A DNA stretch of 64,000 nucleotides from Myxococcales bacterium (lineage in GTDB: Bacteria > Myxococcota > Polyangia > Nannocystales > Nannocystaceae). The translations under genes and the position numbers were made by a program. The stretch covers positions 1-64,000 of the forward strand of contig JAEUJW010000048.1 of the NCBI GenBank assembly GCA_016793465.1, given 5' to 3'. Below are positions 27,015-36,865 of the stretch, one piece after another. Numbering within the stretch: the first letter of the stretch is position 1; every line of letters begins with the position of its first letter. The notes beneath the pieces were generated by a model. It saw only the letters and a program-made list of their open reading frames with translations. It had not been told where the DNA came from and did no database searches.

Positions 27015-29843
27015 ATGCCGGCGAGGGTCCGAGGTCTGGCCGTCGCGGCGGGTCCTGTGCACCCTCGATCGATGGCTGTTCGGGGCGAGCGGGAGGTGGC
27101 GGGCGTGCGATCGCGGCCGGACGACGTGCGGGCCGCGTCGCAGTCGGCCGAGCCGGTCGTGAGCGGCGGGGTGAATCGTCGCGGCGTGATGTCGTGGGCG
27201 CAGGCGACGGCGCTCCAGCGGGCGGCGGGCAACCGCGCGGTAGCGAGGTTGGTGCAGGCCAAGCGCGACCCTTCGCGTGCGGGGCCGCCGGCGTCCGAGG
27301 CGGCGGTCCGCGAGGCGGCGGCCGCGGGTACTCGCGGCTCCTGGGCCGCGCTGCCGCACCTGGAGGCGATCCAGCGCTCGTTCGGGGCGGCGCACGATCT
27401 CTCGGGCGTGCGGGCCCACATCGGCGGGGCCGCGGCGACGGCGAGCGCGGCGATGGGGGCGCAGGCCTACGCGGTCGGCGAGCGGGTCGCCTTCGCCGCG
27501 GCGCCGAGCTTGCGGGTGGCGGCTCACGAGGCCGCGCACGTGATCCAGCAGCGGCGCGGCGTGTCGCTGTCCGGCGGCGTCGGGCGGGCCGGAGACCGCC
27601 ACGAGCGGGAGGCGGACGAGGCGGCGGAGCGCGTGGTGGCGGGGCGCTCGGCCGCCGGGCTGTTCGGCGCGCACGCGGGCGAGGCTCACGCCGCGACGCG
27701 CGTGCAGGGGGCGCCGGCGGTGCAGCGGCTGGAGATCGGGCAGCGCCCCTTCTCCGACGGGTACGCGCCGCTCACCGGCGACGACCGGTGGCTCCTGACG
27801 GCGAAGCAGTACGAGGTGCGGCTCGGCGTCTACGCCTATTCGCACCCGGCCGCGGAGCGGGCCCTGGACGCTGCTCTCTACAGGATGGAGGAGGTGATCC
27901 GCGCCGCCTACGACGCCAACGACATGGACGAGAGCCAGGAGCTCGCGCTCTACCGCGAGGTGTTCACCAGGGACGATCCGGGCAGCGCGGGGCAGGTCGG
28001 GGCCGACCTCCTCCTCGACCATATCGGCGATGTCCTCGGCGGGGGCAACCTGCGCGAGCGGATGACCGCGTTCTACAACGCGGCCTACTACAACTCGGCG
28101 CCGGGGCAGCCGCCGCTGCGGGGCCTCAAGCAGATCGCGCTGGACGCCCTGATGCTGAGCGAGACGCACGAGACAGTCGAGGGTGCGAACGCCGGCGCGG
28201 AGCGCCTCGGCCTGGACACGGTCGCGCTCGGCGAGATGCGCGAGTTCCTCCGCGGGTACCGCCGCGCCGGCTTCAAGTCCGCGACGCAGCTCCTCGACAG
28301 ACTCGCCGGGTGGACCGGCTCCGCGCGGCGGGTCGGCTACAACTTCGCGGACGATCCGTTCGCCCTCGGCAACCTGGCCCTCGCGAACGAGCTGCGCGGC
28401 ACCCTCGAAATGGGGAGCAGCCAGGCGGGCCGCGTGAGCCGCACGGACGAAGAGCGGGACGGCGAGAAGCGGACCGCCGAGCAATACGAGGAGTTGGGGG
28501 TCGAGCTCTCGTATCTGGAGAGGGCATACACCCGGCGCGCGATGGGCGGCGACCTGGCGGACGACGCGTACGCGACGACCCACCTCCCGTGGGTGGAGGG
28601 GCACACCGCTTACGAGATGTCCGATGACAACAGCTGGGTGAGGTCGGTCCGCGACAAGCTCAGAATGCCGGTCGTCGCCGGCGTCTCCGGCACGACCGCC
28701 CGCATGCTGACCGCGTTCAAGTGGCTCAACACCGGCGTCAGCCCGCTCGACTTCCGCCTGGCGCTGATGGGCTGGATGCTGCCCGCATGGGACCACTCCC
28801 TCTACGAGATCCTCCGCGGGTCGCAGCTCGCCGGTGTCAGGGGGGCAGGGGAGGGCGTCCCGGACGACGTGGTGAGGATGTACATGAACATCCCGCCGCT
28901 CACCACGGAGGAGCTGCGCGCGCATGTGGCGGAGTACAAGATGTTCCCGCACGAACACATCTATATGGCGAACATGCGGGCCGACGAGAGCGACGCGGAG
29001 GGCTACAAGGCGGTGCACGCGAGGAGTAACTATTACTCGCAGCCGTCGATCCGCGACGATCCGCGGGTCAGCGTGGCCCACGCGACGGCGATCTACGGTT
29101 ACACGAGCGGCATCCATGTGCTGATGAACGCGCTCGTGAGCGCCCCCGTCGATTACAGCGTGAACGGGGTAGGGACCCCCTCGCTCATCCGCAAGCAGCT
29201 CATGGACCGCGCTCACCACCTGTGTCGCTGGCTGTATCTGACGCGGATGCCCGCCGATACGCTCCCGGACGAGGAGCAGGCGGAGCTGCTGAAGCTGGGC
29301 GCCCCGGAGAAGATGGATGTGTTCTCGAAGGAGAATCGCAGGGCGGAGTGGGGGGGTTACTGCCGCGACCCGGCGCGCACCAGCGAGGAGGTCGACCGGT
29401 ATCTTCGGACGGAGGTCGATCCATGGATCGACGACATCTACCTCGATGTGTACAAAGAGCTGAAGACGCACATCTGCATGACGGTGGAGGGCCTGTCGCA
29501 GCTCCCCGCGGTCGACGGCATGGAGGTCTACCGCGGCGACTGGTCGGCGATGGTCGGCTCTCGCTACGAGAAGGGCCGGACGACCACGCTCCCCGAGCTC
29601 ACCAGCTTCTCGAAGAGTCCGGAGAAGGCCCTCGAGTTCGCCAGCGGCGGATCGATGTCCTACCCGGTGGTGATCGAGCTGGCGCTGACGGGCAAGGGCG
29701 GGCGCGACATCTCGGCGTTCTCCAAGATCGTCTCCGAGGAGGAGGTGCTCCTGCTGCCCGGCACGAGGATCCGGGTGGGCGAGGTGCGCTGGGTGCAGGA
29801 CGGCGACGTGTGGTACAAGGCCGTGACCGCCGAGGAGGTCTGA
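27015..29843 (+). CDS. DUF4157-ADP-ribosyltransferase polymorphic toxin (eCIS-type effector)
   Basis: 942 aa. An N-terminal region with [10 protein letters not shown] (a motif common in eCIS-associated DUF4157 proteins) leads to the DUF4157 metallopeptidase-like domain: [10 protein letters not shown] (His171, Glu172, His175) and, 21 residues on, [10 protein letters not shown] (Glu199), the HExxH plus distal acidic pattern. Residues about 240-830 are mainly helical and of unknown family, with [10 protein letters not shown]. The C-terminal ~105 residues are an R-S-E class mono-ADP-ribosyltransferase: MEVYRGDW (Arg840), TSFSKS (863-868) and [11 protein letters not shown] (ExE, Glu908-910). A GGGAG ribosome site lies 6 nt before the ATG. 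No signal peptide, so delivery by a secretion or contractile system is inferred. No immunity gene is obvious beside it. Confidence 0.9.
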   Translation: MPARVRGLAVAAGPVHPRSMAVRGEREVAGVRSRPDDVRAASQSAEPVVSGGVNRRGVMSWAQATALQRAAGNRAVARLVQAKRDPSRAGPPASEAAVREAAAAGTRGSWAALPHLEAIQRSFGAAHDLSGVRAHIGGAAATASAAMGAQAYAVGERVAFAAAPSLRVAAHEAAHVIQQRRGVSLSGGVGRAGDRHEREADEAAERVVAGRSAAGLFGAHAGEAHAATRVQGAPAVQRLEIGQRPFSDGYAPLTGDDRWLLTAKQYEVRLGVYAYSHPAAERALDAALYRMEEVIRAAYDANDMDESQELALYREVFTRDDPGSAGQVGADLLLDHIGDVLGGGNLRERMTAFYNAAYYNSAPGQPPLRGLKQIALDALMLSETHETVEGANAGAERLGLDTVALGEMREFLRGYRRAGFKSATQLLDRLAGWTGSARRVGYNFADDPFALGNLALANELRGTLEMGSSQAGRVSRTDEERDGEKRTAEQYEELGVELSYLERAYTRRAMGGDLADDAYATTHLPWVEGHTAYEMSDDNSWVRSVRDKLRMPVVAGVSGTTARMLTAFKWLNTGVSPLDFRLALMGWMLPAWDHSLYEILRGSQLAGVRGAGEGVPDDVVRMYMNIPPLTTEELRAHVAEYKMFPHEHIYMANMRADESDAEGYKAVHARSNYYSQPSIRDDPRVSVAHATAIYGYTSGIHVLMNALVSAPVDYSVNGVGTPSLIRKQLMDRAHHLCRWLYLTRMPADTLPDEEQAELLKLGAPEKMDVFSKENRRAEWGGYCRDPARTSEEVDRYLRTEVDPWIDDIYLDVYKELKTHICMTVEGLSQLPAVDGMEVYRGDWSAMVGSRYEKGRTTTLPELTSFSKSPEKALEFASGGSMSYPVVIELALTGKGGRDISAFSKIVSEEEVLLLPGTRIRVGEVRWVQDGDVWYKAVTAEEV

Positions 29844-29880
29844 GGGGCGTCGCAGCCCGGCGAGGCCGCGGCGCCCGCGG

Positions 29881-31020
29881 TCACAGGGACTTGAGGCCGC
29901 GCCGGCCGAGCGCGTAGGCGATGCCGCTCTGGAGGGTGCCGCGGGTGATCAGGTCGCTGAGGTCGGCCTCGATGTGGACGAGCGTCTGGGCGACCTCGGG
30001 GCGGATGCCGGTGAGGATGACCTCGGTGCCGAGCAGGCGGGCGGCGTGGGCGGCGCGCAGGAGGGCGTTGGCGACGGCGGTGTCGACGACGGGCACGCCG
30101 GTGATGTCGAGGATGGCGAACTTGCCGCGGCTGCTGGCGAGGCCGGCGAGCAGGGTTTGCATGACCTGGTGGGCGCGCACGGAGTCCATCATGCCGACCA
30201 GGGGCATGACGAGGATCTCGTCGCTGATGGGGATCAGCGGGGTGGAGAGCTCCTCGATGGCGAGCGCCTGGGCGCGGATGATCTCCTCCTGGCGTCGGGC
30301 CTCGGCGGCCTCGGCGGCCTTGCGCGCCGTGATGTCGGTGTCGATCTGCAGGACGGTGTCGGGGCGGTCCTCGCGGTCGCGCTTTAGCACCCAGCGGCTG
30401 GCGACGACGACCTCGCGGCCGTCGCTGCGGGTGTGGGTGAGCTCGCCGTCCCAGTAGCCGGCGGCCAGCAGCTGGCCCTCGATCGCCGGGAGATCGGCGG
30501 CGGTGCGCAGGAGCGCGTGGACCTGCTGACCGAGCGCTTGCTCGCGTTCGAAGCCGTAGATCTGGCGCGCGCCATGGTTCCAGTAGGTGACGCTGCCGTC
30601 GAGCTTGCGGACGACGATGGCGTCGTGGGCGAGGTCCAGCAGCTCGGCCTGCTCGCGGCGCTCGGCCTGGTTGCGCAGCTTCTCGGTGACGTCCTCGGTG
30701 ATGCCGACGACGCCGAGGACGGCCTGGTCGGGGCCTCGCACCGGGATGAAGCGCGACTCGAGGCTGCGGCCGTGGTTGGTGTGGGCGATGGTCAGGGACT
30801 CGCCGGCGAGGGCGCGCCGCATGTTTTCGAAGCCGTCGCTGCTCGTGCCGTAGAGCTCGTAGAAGTTCTGGCCGACGATCGCACCGGGAGGCAGGCCGAG
30901 CGCCCGCAACGCGCCGCCCTCGGAGGTGATGATGGTGCCGGCCGCGTCGACGGCCCAGACGATCACGTCGAGCTCGTTGAAGATCGCACGCACCGCGTCG
31001 AGTCGCTCGAGCATCGCCAT
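29881..31020 (-). CDS. PAS-PAS-STAS regulatory protein (RsbR-like)
   Basis: 379 aa. Two PAS domains (residues about 8-115 and 125-230; the second contains YWNHGARQIYGFERE) are followed by a helical linker and an RsbR-type STAS domain with DITGVPVVDTAVANALLRA, where the two Thr residues match the phosphorylation sites of stressosome scaffolds. It probably senses a small molecule or redox/light state and controls a partner-switching cascade. No RsbS/RsbT/sigma-B genes adjoin. The stop is convergent with the toxin gene, 38 bp apart. Confidence 0.85.
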   Translation of the reverse strand: MAMLERLDAVRAIFNELDVIVWAVDAAGTIITSEGGALRALGLPPGAIVGQNFYELYGTSSDGFENMRRALAGESLTIAHTNHGRSLESRFIPVRGPDQAVLGVVGITEDVTEKLRNQAERREQAELLDLAHDAIVVRKLDGSVTYWNHGARQIYGFEREQALGQQVHALLRTAADLPAIEGQLLAAGYWDGELTHTRSDGREVVVASRWVLKRDREDRPDTVLQIDTDITARKAAEAAEARRQEEIIRAQALAIEELSTPLIPISDEILVMPLVGMMDSVRAHQVMQTLLAGLASSRGKFAILDITGVPVVDTAVANALLRAAHAARLLGTEVILTGIRPEVAQTLVHIEADLSDLITRGTLQSGIAYALGRRGLKSL

Positions 31021-31204
31021 ATCTGCCAGCCTCGTGGGAGCGTACCGAAAACGGCGTTCGTTGGGTGTTGCGAGCGATACACGGAATTGACCGGGACGTC
31101 CGCATTTGCCACGAGCTCGAGGCGCCGCGAAGGTCCGGCGAATCCACTTCCGCCCGCGACCGCGCCGGTCAGGCGCGTCGGCACCGCCCTGCGCTTGCGG
31201 GCTC

Positions 31205-32182
31205 TCACCGGGATTTCTTCGGAGGCATCACCGTGGCCTCGTTGGGCGGGGCGCCGAAGCGCTCGAGCAGGCGCGCCAGCGCGTCCACGGCGGGGCGGAG
31301 GTCGGCGGGCGGGTCGGTGCCGGCGGTCTCGGCGATCGTCGGGCCGGGGTGGAAGATGCGGTGGGTGGTGCCAGAGCTCACCAGGTCGGCCTCTTCGTTG
31401 ATGACCGGCGGGGCCGTGGTGAACGATCCGTCGGCGAACAACCCGCTGAGCTCGGCGAGGTCGGGCGGCGCGGCCTGCTCGAGGCGGACGATCGGGACCT
31501 GCGCGTCCGGATCGGCGCTCCGGATCAGCCGGTAGTCGAGCGTGCCGTTGGCCCAGACGATGAGCCGATCGGCTGTGCGCCCCGCCTCGTGCCAGCGCTC
31601 GTAGATCGTCAGCAGCCGCGGCTCGACGGCGGTGAAGGCGTCTTGGCCGCGGTCCTCGAGCCGCTGCTCGAGCTCGTCGACCCGCCGTCGCAGGTCCGCG
31701 AGCTCGGGCGGGAGGTTCTTGACGCCGCCGTGGACGGAGATCCGGTGGGCGCCGGCGACGAACTTCGTGGCGCCGCCGTCCTTGAGCCCGGCGCTGGCGT
31801 ACGACGACGCGGCGCCGGCGAACCCGGGCGAGTCGAGGATCCCTCGCAGGTCGCGGAGCTCCGCGGCGTCGAGGCGTAGCAGGTAGACCCGCGGTCGACG
31901 ATGGTGGGTCCGCATGCCCTCGCGGCGGTAGAACAGCGCGAGGCCGTCGGCATAGACGCTCAGCGACGAACTGCCGCCCATGCCGCCGCTGTCGACGAGC
32001 AACAGGTGCTGCGCAGGCGGGCCGTCGGCGAGGCGCACGCGCGGCCCGTACGACCGCTGGACGGCCGGCTCCACGTCCGGCGGCGGCTCCTCGACAGGCG
32101 CCGCGTCCGGCGGCGGGGCGGCGCAGCCGACGACGCCGACGCTCGCAAGGGCCCGGAGGACGTCACGACGCGAGAGGGACAT
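31205..32182 (-). CDS. Lipoprotein with twin-arginine-type signal, unknown function
   Basis: 325 aa. The N-terminus MSLSRRDVLRALASVGVVGCAA has a twin-arginine pair and a lipobox (VVGC, Cys20), so export through Tat followed by lipidation is likely. The rest is soluble, with a helical LRRRVDELEQRL segment. No family is recognised. It lies between the PAS-STAS regulator and the tail-fibre-repeat genes on the same strand, 184 bp upstream of the regulator. A cofactor-bound or pre-folded cargo is suggested by the Tat signal only. Confidence 0.65.
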   Translation of the reverse strand: MSLSRRDVLRALASVGVVGCAAPPPDAAPVEEPPPDVEPAVQRSYGPRVRLADGPPAQHLLLVDSGGMGGSSSLSVYADGLALFYRREGMRTHHRRPRVYLLRLDAAELRDLRGILDSPGFAGAASSYASAGLKDGGATKFVAGAHRISVHGGVKNLPPELADLRRRVDELEQRLEDRGQDAFTAVEPRLLTIYERWHEAGRTADRLIVWANGTLDYRLIRSADPDAQVPIVRLEQAAPPDLAELSGLFADGSFTTAPPVINEEADLVSSGTTHRIFHPGPTIAETAGTDPPADLRPAVDALARLLERFGAPPNEATVMPPKKSR

Positions 32183-32405
32183 CGCAGCAGCGTATCACCG
32201 CCGCGGCGCGGGCGCGCTCGCTGGTCGCAGCGCCGACCCTGAGTTCGAACCCGGCCTTCCGCGGCCGGTTCGATCTGCGAGCGCACGCAGGCGGCGCGCC
32301 CTGGTCGCACCTCCCCGGCTCCGCCGACCGATCGAACGCCCCGCGGTCGCCGCCAGAGCTGGCGCTGCCGGAGCCGTGGTCACTCTCCGGCGCCGCGCCC
32401 GACCG

Positions 32406-33278
32406 TCAGCGGCCGATCGCCAGCCAGTAGAAGGGGCGGTCGCCGTCGAACTCGGTCGAGCGGTCGACGATGAAGGAGCCGCTGTTGATCGGGCGGGTCA
32501 GCGGGGCGCAGGACATGACGTCGGGGTCGGCCACGGTCGTGAGCACGGCGAAGTTCATGTCGGCGAAGTACTCGGGGAGCGTGAACAGCTGCTCGTAGTC
32601 GGAGCGGGAGATCGAGCGACCCCACTGCAGCTTGATCCCGTCGCGCGCGAGCACGGCCGCGGTGGTGGAGTTGGGCGCCGTCGTGGCCGCGCCGCCGATC
32701 CCGACGTAGTGGAACCGGACCTTGCCGTTGATCGTGTCGTCGCGGTTGATCCGCAGGGCGCCGGTCGAGGGCGTGAAGCCGGACACCGACAGGGCCCAGC
32801 GGACCCCGCCGGTGGCGGCCGTCGTCAGCACCGCCGACGGGCCCGGGGTGAGCGCGCGCGGGACCTTGAACTCCTGCCCGGGGTCGCCGGTGCTGTCGGC
32901 GCTGCCCCAGAACAGCGCCGTCCTGGAGTCGAGGTCGTAGGAGCCGGCGGGGACCGGCGCGGTCGCGTCACCGATGGCGAGCCAGTAGAACGGGCAGGGG
33001 CCGTCGATGTCGTTGCTGCGGTCGATCTGGAACCCGGTCCGGCTGCTGCCGCCGACCGCCAGAGAGTGGCGGGTGTTCGGCATCGAGGAGGTCGTGAGTA
33101 CGGCGTAGCAGGTGCTGGCGAACGCCTGCTGGAACGGGAAGGTGACGGCGCCGTCGCCGTCGACGACGTCCTGGCCCCACTGCAGGCGCAGGGGTCCGAG
33201 GTTGGCGCTGTCCTTGAAGCCGTTGCGGTAGGTCTTGTTGGGGTTGCTGAGCTGGATCACGTTGCGGGACGCTGGCAT
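32406..33278 (-). CDS. Protein of three tail-fibre-like (gp53 C-terminal-type) repeats
   Basis: 290 aa from ATG 33278, which has GAGGTG 6 nt upstream. Three repeats of about 75 residues span nearly the whole chain (about 30-110, 122-200, 212-290). Each has the pattern LQWG....F.....AVLTT....L.V.....GF.IDR....G..PFYWLAIG. A WG near the start and a W.AIG end are typical of the C-terminal domain of phage tail fibre gp53-like proteins, so this is probably a receptor-binding beta fold. There is no signal peptide. It lies 40 bp downstream of its longer paralogue on the same strand. Confidence 0.7.
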   Translation of the reverse strand: MPASRNVIQLSNPNKTYRNGFKDSANLGPLRLQWGQDVVDGDGAVTFPFQQAFASTCYAVLTTSSMPNTRHSLAVGGSSRTGFQIDRSNDIDGPCPFYWLAIGDATAPVPAGSYDLDSRTALFWGSADSTGDPGQEFKVPRALTPGPSAVLTTAATGGVRWALSVSGFTPSTGALRINRDDTINGKVRFHYVGIGGAATTAPNSTTAAVLARDGIKLQWGRSISRSDYEQLFTLPEYFADMNFAVLTTVADPDVMSCAPLTRPINSGSFIVDRSTEFDGDRPFYWLAIGR

Positions 33279-33317
33279 GGTCATCACCTCGAGGTCTTGT
33301 GGGGCCTGGTTCGCGGA

Positions 33318-34919
33318 CTACCGGCCGGCGGAGATCCAGTAGAAAGGATAGGCGCCGGTGAACGTGGGATCGCGGTCGACGATGAACCCGCCCTCGTGGA
33401 TCGGGCGGCTGAGCGACAGCCCGGAGCGGGTGCCGCCGCGGCGGACCCCCAGCAGCACCGCGAAGTTCATCGTCGTGTACGCGAGGGGGAACGTGAACAG
33501 CTGCTCGTTGCTGGTCTGCGAGCTGGCCTCGCCCCACTGCAGGACGAGGTCCTCGACGGTGACGAGCGGGGTGGTGACGGTCCGGCCCGGCGCCGGCCCG
33601 ATGGCGATGTAGGTGAAGGGGACGGCGCCTTCGAGGCTGTCGTCGCGGTCGATGGTGAAGCCGGTGGCGCTCACGCTCGCGACGTTGAGCGTGTAGCGCT
33701 GGTTCGCCGCGGTGACGGTGGCGATCACCGCGACCGGTCCGCTGCCGAAGCCGGGCTTGAGCGGGAACGACTGCGCGCCGTCGCCCGTGCTGGTGCCGAC
33801 TCCCCAGTGCAGGACGACGGCCGCGTCCTCGCCGAGCAGGATGGAGCCGGCGGCGGGCAGCGTCTTGCCGGGCGACGCGCCGAGCGCGAGCCAGTTGAAC
33901 GGGATCACGCCTCTGAATTCGTTGTTGCGGTTGACGGCGAACGAGCCGGCCTTGAGCCCGCCGACGGCGAGCGACGAGTAGTAGTCGCCGCGGGCGACGG
34001 TGGTGAGCAGCGCCGAGCAGACCGCGCCGAAGCTGTCGGCGAAGGTGATCCACTTGTTGTCGTCGGTCGAGATGGTGTTCTGGCCCCACTGCAGCGTCAC
34101 GTCGCCGAGCGGCATGGCGTCGGCGAAGGCGTTGGCGAGGGCCGGCGGCGGGGGCTCGTCCGACGAGGAGTTGCCCCACAGCATGTCCCAGAAGGACTCG
34201 CCGACCTCGACGATCTCCTCGCCGATGGACTCGACGTAGCTCTCGGCGTCGTGGACGACTTCGGTGATGTCGTCGGCCCAGCGGGTCAGGTAGGCCTCGA
34301 CGACGGCGACCACCTCGGCGGCGACCACGTTCCACGCCTTCTCGACGAAGTCCGCGATGTCGTGGATCGGCACGGTCCAGTGCGCGACCTGCAGCTTGAC
34401 GAGCTTCTTGCCGTAGACCCCTGCACTGACGTTGAGGGTCTGCTCGGCCTTGATCGGGCCGTCGACGGTGAACTTGGTGTCGAGGGTGGCCGACACGAAC
34501 GGCTTGACGCGGATGCCGCGGACCTTGATGGGGACCACGAACTTGGCGGTCAGGCTGACCGTGTACAGGCCGTACTCGTAGCCGAACCTGCCGGCGAGCT
34601 TGACCTGGCCGACCGAGGTCGTGGCGACCGTGATCGAGGGCAGCTTCAGCTCGAATTTGTCGCGCCCGACCACGAACATCGCGGCGAACTTGTAGAGCCC
34701 GTCCAGGAACCTGGCCTCGCCGGTCAGCTCGAAGTGCAGGTCGGCCCCGACGTCGTACTTGAGGGCCGCGCCCTTGTTGGGGTCGGTCGACGAGCAGATC
34801 CGGACGAGCTCGACCCCGCCGATCTCGGCGAAGGTGAGGAGCTGCATCGTCCCCTCGTAGGTGCTCCCGGGTTTCGCTGTGAACTCGACCTGTAATTCGC
34901 CGATCTTGAGCGCTGTCAT
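33318..34919 (-). CDS. Beta-domain protein with three C-terminal tail-fibre-like repeats
   Basis: 533 aa from ATG 34919; GGAGG lies 10 nt upstream. Residues about 1-190 are beta-rich, then about 190-260 is an acidic amphipathic helix region (ADFVEKAW, EYVESIGEEIVEVGESF type). Residues about 270-533 are three repeats with LQWG and a closing (W/Y)(L/I).(A)G, related to those in the 290-aa protein. Repeats pair by position (A1-B1, A2-B2, A3-B3), so the triplet was duplicated as a block. The beta-then-helix layout recalls the C-terminal region of the 1255-aa protein at 2135-5902; this is suggestive only. No signal peptide. Confidence 0.7.
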   Translation of the reverse strand: MTALKIGELQVEFTAKPGSTYEGTMQLLTFAEIGGVELVRICSSTDPNKGAALKYDVGADLHFELTGEARFLDGLYKFAAMFVVGRDKFELKLPSITVATTSVGQVKLAGRFGYEYGLYTVSLTAKFVVPIKVRGIRVKPFVSATLDTKFTVDGPIKAEQTLNVSAGVYGKKLVKLQVAHWTVPIHDIADFVEKAWNVVAAEVVAVVEAYLTRWADDITEVVHDAESYVESIGEEIVEVGESFWDMLWGNSSSDEPPPPALANAFADAMPLGDVTLQWGQNTISTDDNKWITFADSFGAVCSALLTTVARGDYYSSLAVGGLKAGSFAVNRNNEFRGVIPFNWLALGASPGKTLPAAGSILLGEDAAVVLHWGVGTSTGDGAQSFPLKPGFGSGPVAVIATVTAANQRYTLNVASVSATGFTIDRDDSLEGAVPFTYIAIGPAPGRTVTTPLVTVEDLVLQWGEASSQTSNEQLFTFPLAYTTMNFAVLLGVRRGGTRSGLSLSRPIHEGGFIVDRDPTFTGAYPFYWISAGR

Positions 34920-35286
34920 CGCGACACGTCCTCCTGCGCCGCCCGATCCGGCGGCATCGCCGATGGAAACGTCGGCCGCGGCGGGAGTCCGCAGGACGAA
35001 GATCGCGCGACGGAGCCGAGGCGACGCCGCGACGCGCCGCGGCGTCACGGGTCGCGGCGGAGGCGGAGCCGTCCGAGCCAAAGCACCGCGATGGCCTGAT
35101 TCAGCGTCTCCCGCATGTACTCGCACGACGGTCAGCGGCGTCACCCCGCCGGACAGGCGCGGCCGATCGACGATGTCGACGAGCAGCTCGGGCGCGGGGC
35201 GTATCCTTCCGTCACGTCACAGGGTCGGCGAGTCCTGTTCAGTAACGTCGCTTGCTCAGGCGGGTCAAAATCCGTATAGGAGAGCC

Positions 35287-35676
35287 ATGACAGACCGTGA
35301 AACGTTCACGTTGCCCGCCGCAATGGACGGTCGAAGCTACGCCCGGTGGCCGATCACGGCGTACAACTTCTATCTCGCCAGGCAGGGGAGCTATGACGGT
35401 GACGGTCGGTACAGCGAGGTTGTGGGGATATTGACCCTGCACATCGCCCCGATCACCGTGGAGGGTAAGCCGTACAAGTCCATCCAGATCTACTTCCGTT
35501 CTGTGGGCAGTCGCCGCGGTCGGACCGCCTACGGCAACGAGGTCATTTCTCTCGAGTTCGACGCGGAGGACATGGGCGCGTGGATCAGCGCTTTGAACGC
35601 GCCCAAGAAGTATCTCGACATCGACGACATCGATCCGAAGTTCCTGCGGATCTATCTGTACGCCGGGAGCGCCTAG
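35287..35676 (+). CDS. Hypothetical protein of 129 aa
   Basis: Soluble, no signal peptide or membrane helix, mixed alpha/beta with many aromatic residues (Tyr, Phe, Trp). Segments TLPAAMDGRSYARWPITAYNF, ILTLHIAPITVEGKPYKSI and KKYLDIDDIDPKFLRIYLY suggest a compact beta-strand domain with a helical end. A strong AGGAGAG site lies 4 nt before the ATG. Codon use and residue balance are those of a real gene. I recognise no family; it is divergent from the tail-fibre-repeat gene. Confidence 0.65.
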   Translation: MTDRETFTLPAAMDGRSYARWPITAYNFYLARQGSYDGDGRYSEVVGILTLHIAPITVEGKPYKSIQIYFRSVGSRRGRTAYGNEVISLEFDAEDMGAWISALNAPKKYLDIDDIDPKFLRIYLYAGSA

Positions 35677-35822
35677 CGAAATCGGCTGGTCTCCGCGGGG
35701 CGACGCGAGGGACGGGCCCGGGGCCGCTCGCCGTCGACGCACTCCGACCTCGCCGAGGTCTTGGTGCACGACATCGCCCCCGGCTCGAGCTCGGTGTTTG
35801 CACGGACGCACGAGCAGCAGCG

Positions 35823-36746
35823 TCACGGCAGCCTGGTGATGTAGAGCGCGTCGGGGTAGCTCGCGAAGTTCACCGGGTGCTCGCACGGCGGCGCCGGCTC
35901 CTCGCAGGCGATGTCGGTCTTGCGCCCCTCGCCGGCGCACAGCAGCCCGTCGCGGCCCCACACCGCCTCGACCGGGCGCTTGGCCTCCTCGTCCGACGCG
36001 GCGCGCAGCCCCCACACGTCCGCGAGCAGGAAGGCCACGCCGGGCTCGGTATGCGAGGCGCCGTCGTAGCAGTAGTCCGCCCGCAGCGCGCGGATGCCGA
36101 CCTCGAACAGCGCGAGGTCGTCGTTCGCCAGCGCGACGTCGTGGTAGCCCAGCGCCGCGACCTTGCCGGTCGCGCCGGTGTCGCACGCGAGGTGGAGGAA
36201 CCGCGGGGCCGCGTGCACGGCCCCCGTCGACTCGTCGACGCGTAGGTCGGCGAGCACCCGCGCGCGGCCCGGGCCGTCGGGGCCGGACGGACAGGTCGAC
36301 ACCGCTCCGTCGTCGGTGTGTTCGAAGAAGCGGTAGTGCGGGACGCCGTCGTGCTCGAGCACCTCGCCGAGCCGCACGGGGACCTGCCGCAGGCCCATGG
36401 CGTAGCCGACCCGCCAGACCGAGCCGACCAGCGCCGCGCCGCGGTGCCGCGCGCCGTCCGCGTCGACGGCGACGAGCTCGCCGGCGTCGACCAGCACCTC
36501 CGCGACCTCCGTCGCGTCCGCGAGCGTCCACTGGTCGAGCGCCCAGCCCATGTGCGGGGTGTCGAGCGGGGCCACCTCGGAGAACTCGCGCTCGTCGAGC
36601 ACGTTGGTGTTGAACACGGTGCCCCCGCCCGAGTTGCCCCCGGTCAGCAGGGCGCGGGCATCGACGTCGTCCTCCGCGGCGCAGCCGGGCGCGAACAGGG
36701 CGATGACGGACAGAGTGACCGAGGTGAAGGCGGACTTCGCGTGCAT
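35823..36746 (-). CDS. ADYC-domain lipoprotein
   Basis: 307 aa. The signal peptide ends in FAPGC (Cys22). The core contains RALRADYCYDGASHT and LADVWGLRA, the conserved block of the ADYC domain found in myxobacterial exported proteins, with paired Cys further on. Its function is unknown. The 3' end is 147 bp from the 129-aa gene and its start is divergent from the TPR-kinase gene. The start ATG has a Met-His-Ala-Lys leader. Confidence 0.75.
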   Translation of the reverse strand: MHAKSAFTSVTLSVIALFAPGCAAEDDVDARALLTGGNSGGGTVFNTNVLDEREFSEVAPLDTPHMGWALDQWTLADATEVAEVLVDAGELVAVDADGARHRGAALVGSVWRVGYAMGLRQVPVRLGEVLEHDGVPHYRFFEHTDDGAVSTCPSGPDGPGRARVLADLRVDESTGAVHAAPRFLHLACDTGATGKVAALGYHDVALANDDLALFEVGIRALRADYCYDGASHTEPGVAFLLADVWGLRAASDEEAKRPVEAVWGRDGLLCAGEGRKTDIACEEPAPPCEHPVNFASYPDALYITRLP

Positions 36747-36865
36747 ACGACCGGATATTGCAATCCACGTGCCGCGTCGAGCCGTCGTCCGCGAGGGTGC
36801 ACGAGCGCGCGGGCGTCGAACCGCGGCGGTTGCCGCCGCCCGCCCCGGCCGTTAGCCTGCGCGCG

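Noticed and set aside
27015..36746. A complete eCIS, tailocin or prophage cluster around the toxin and tail-fibre-like genes
   Set aside because: No sheath, tube, baseplate, ATPase or tape-measure genes were seen in the window.
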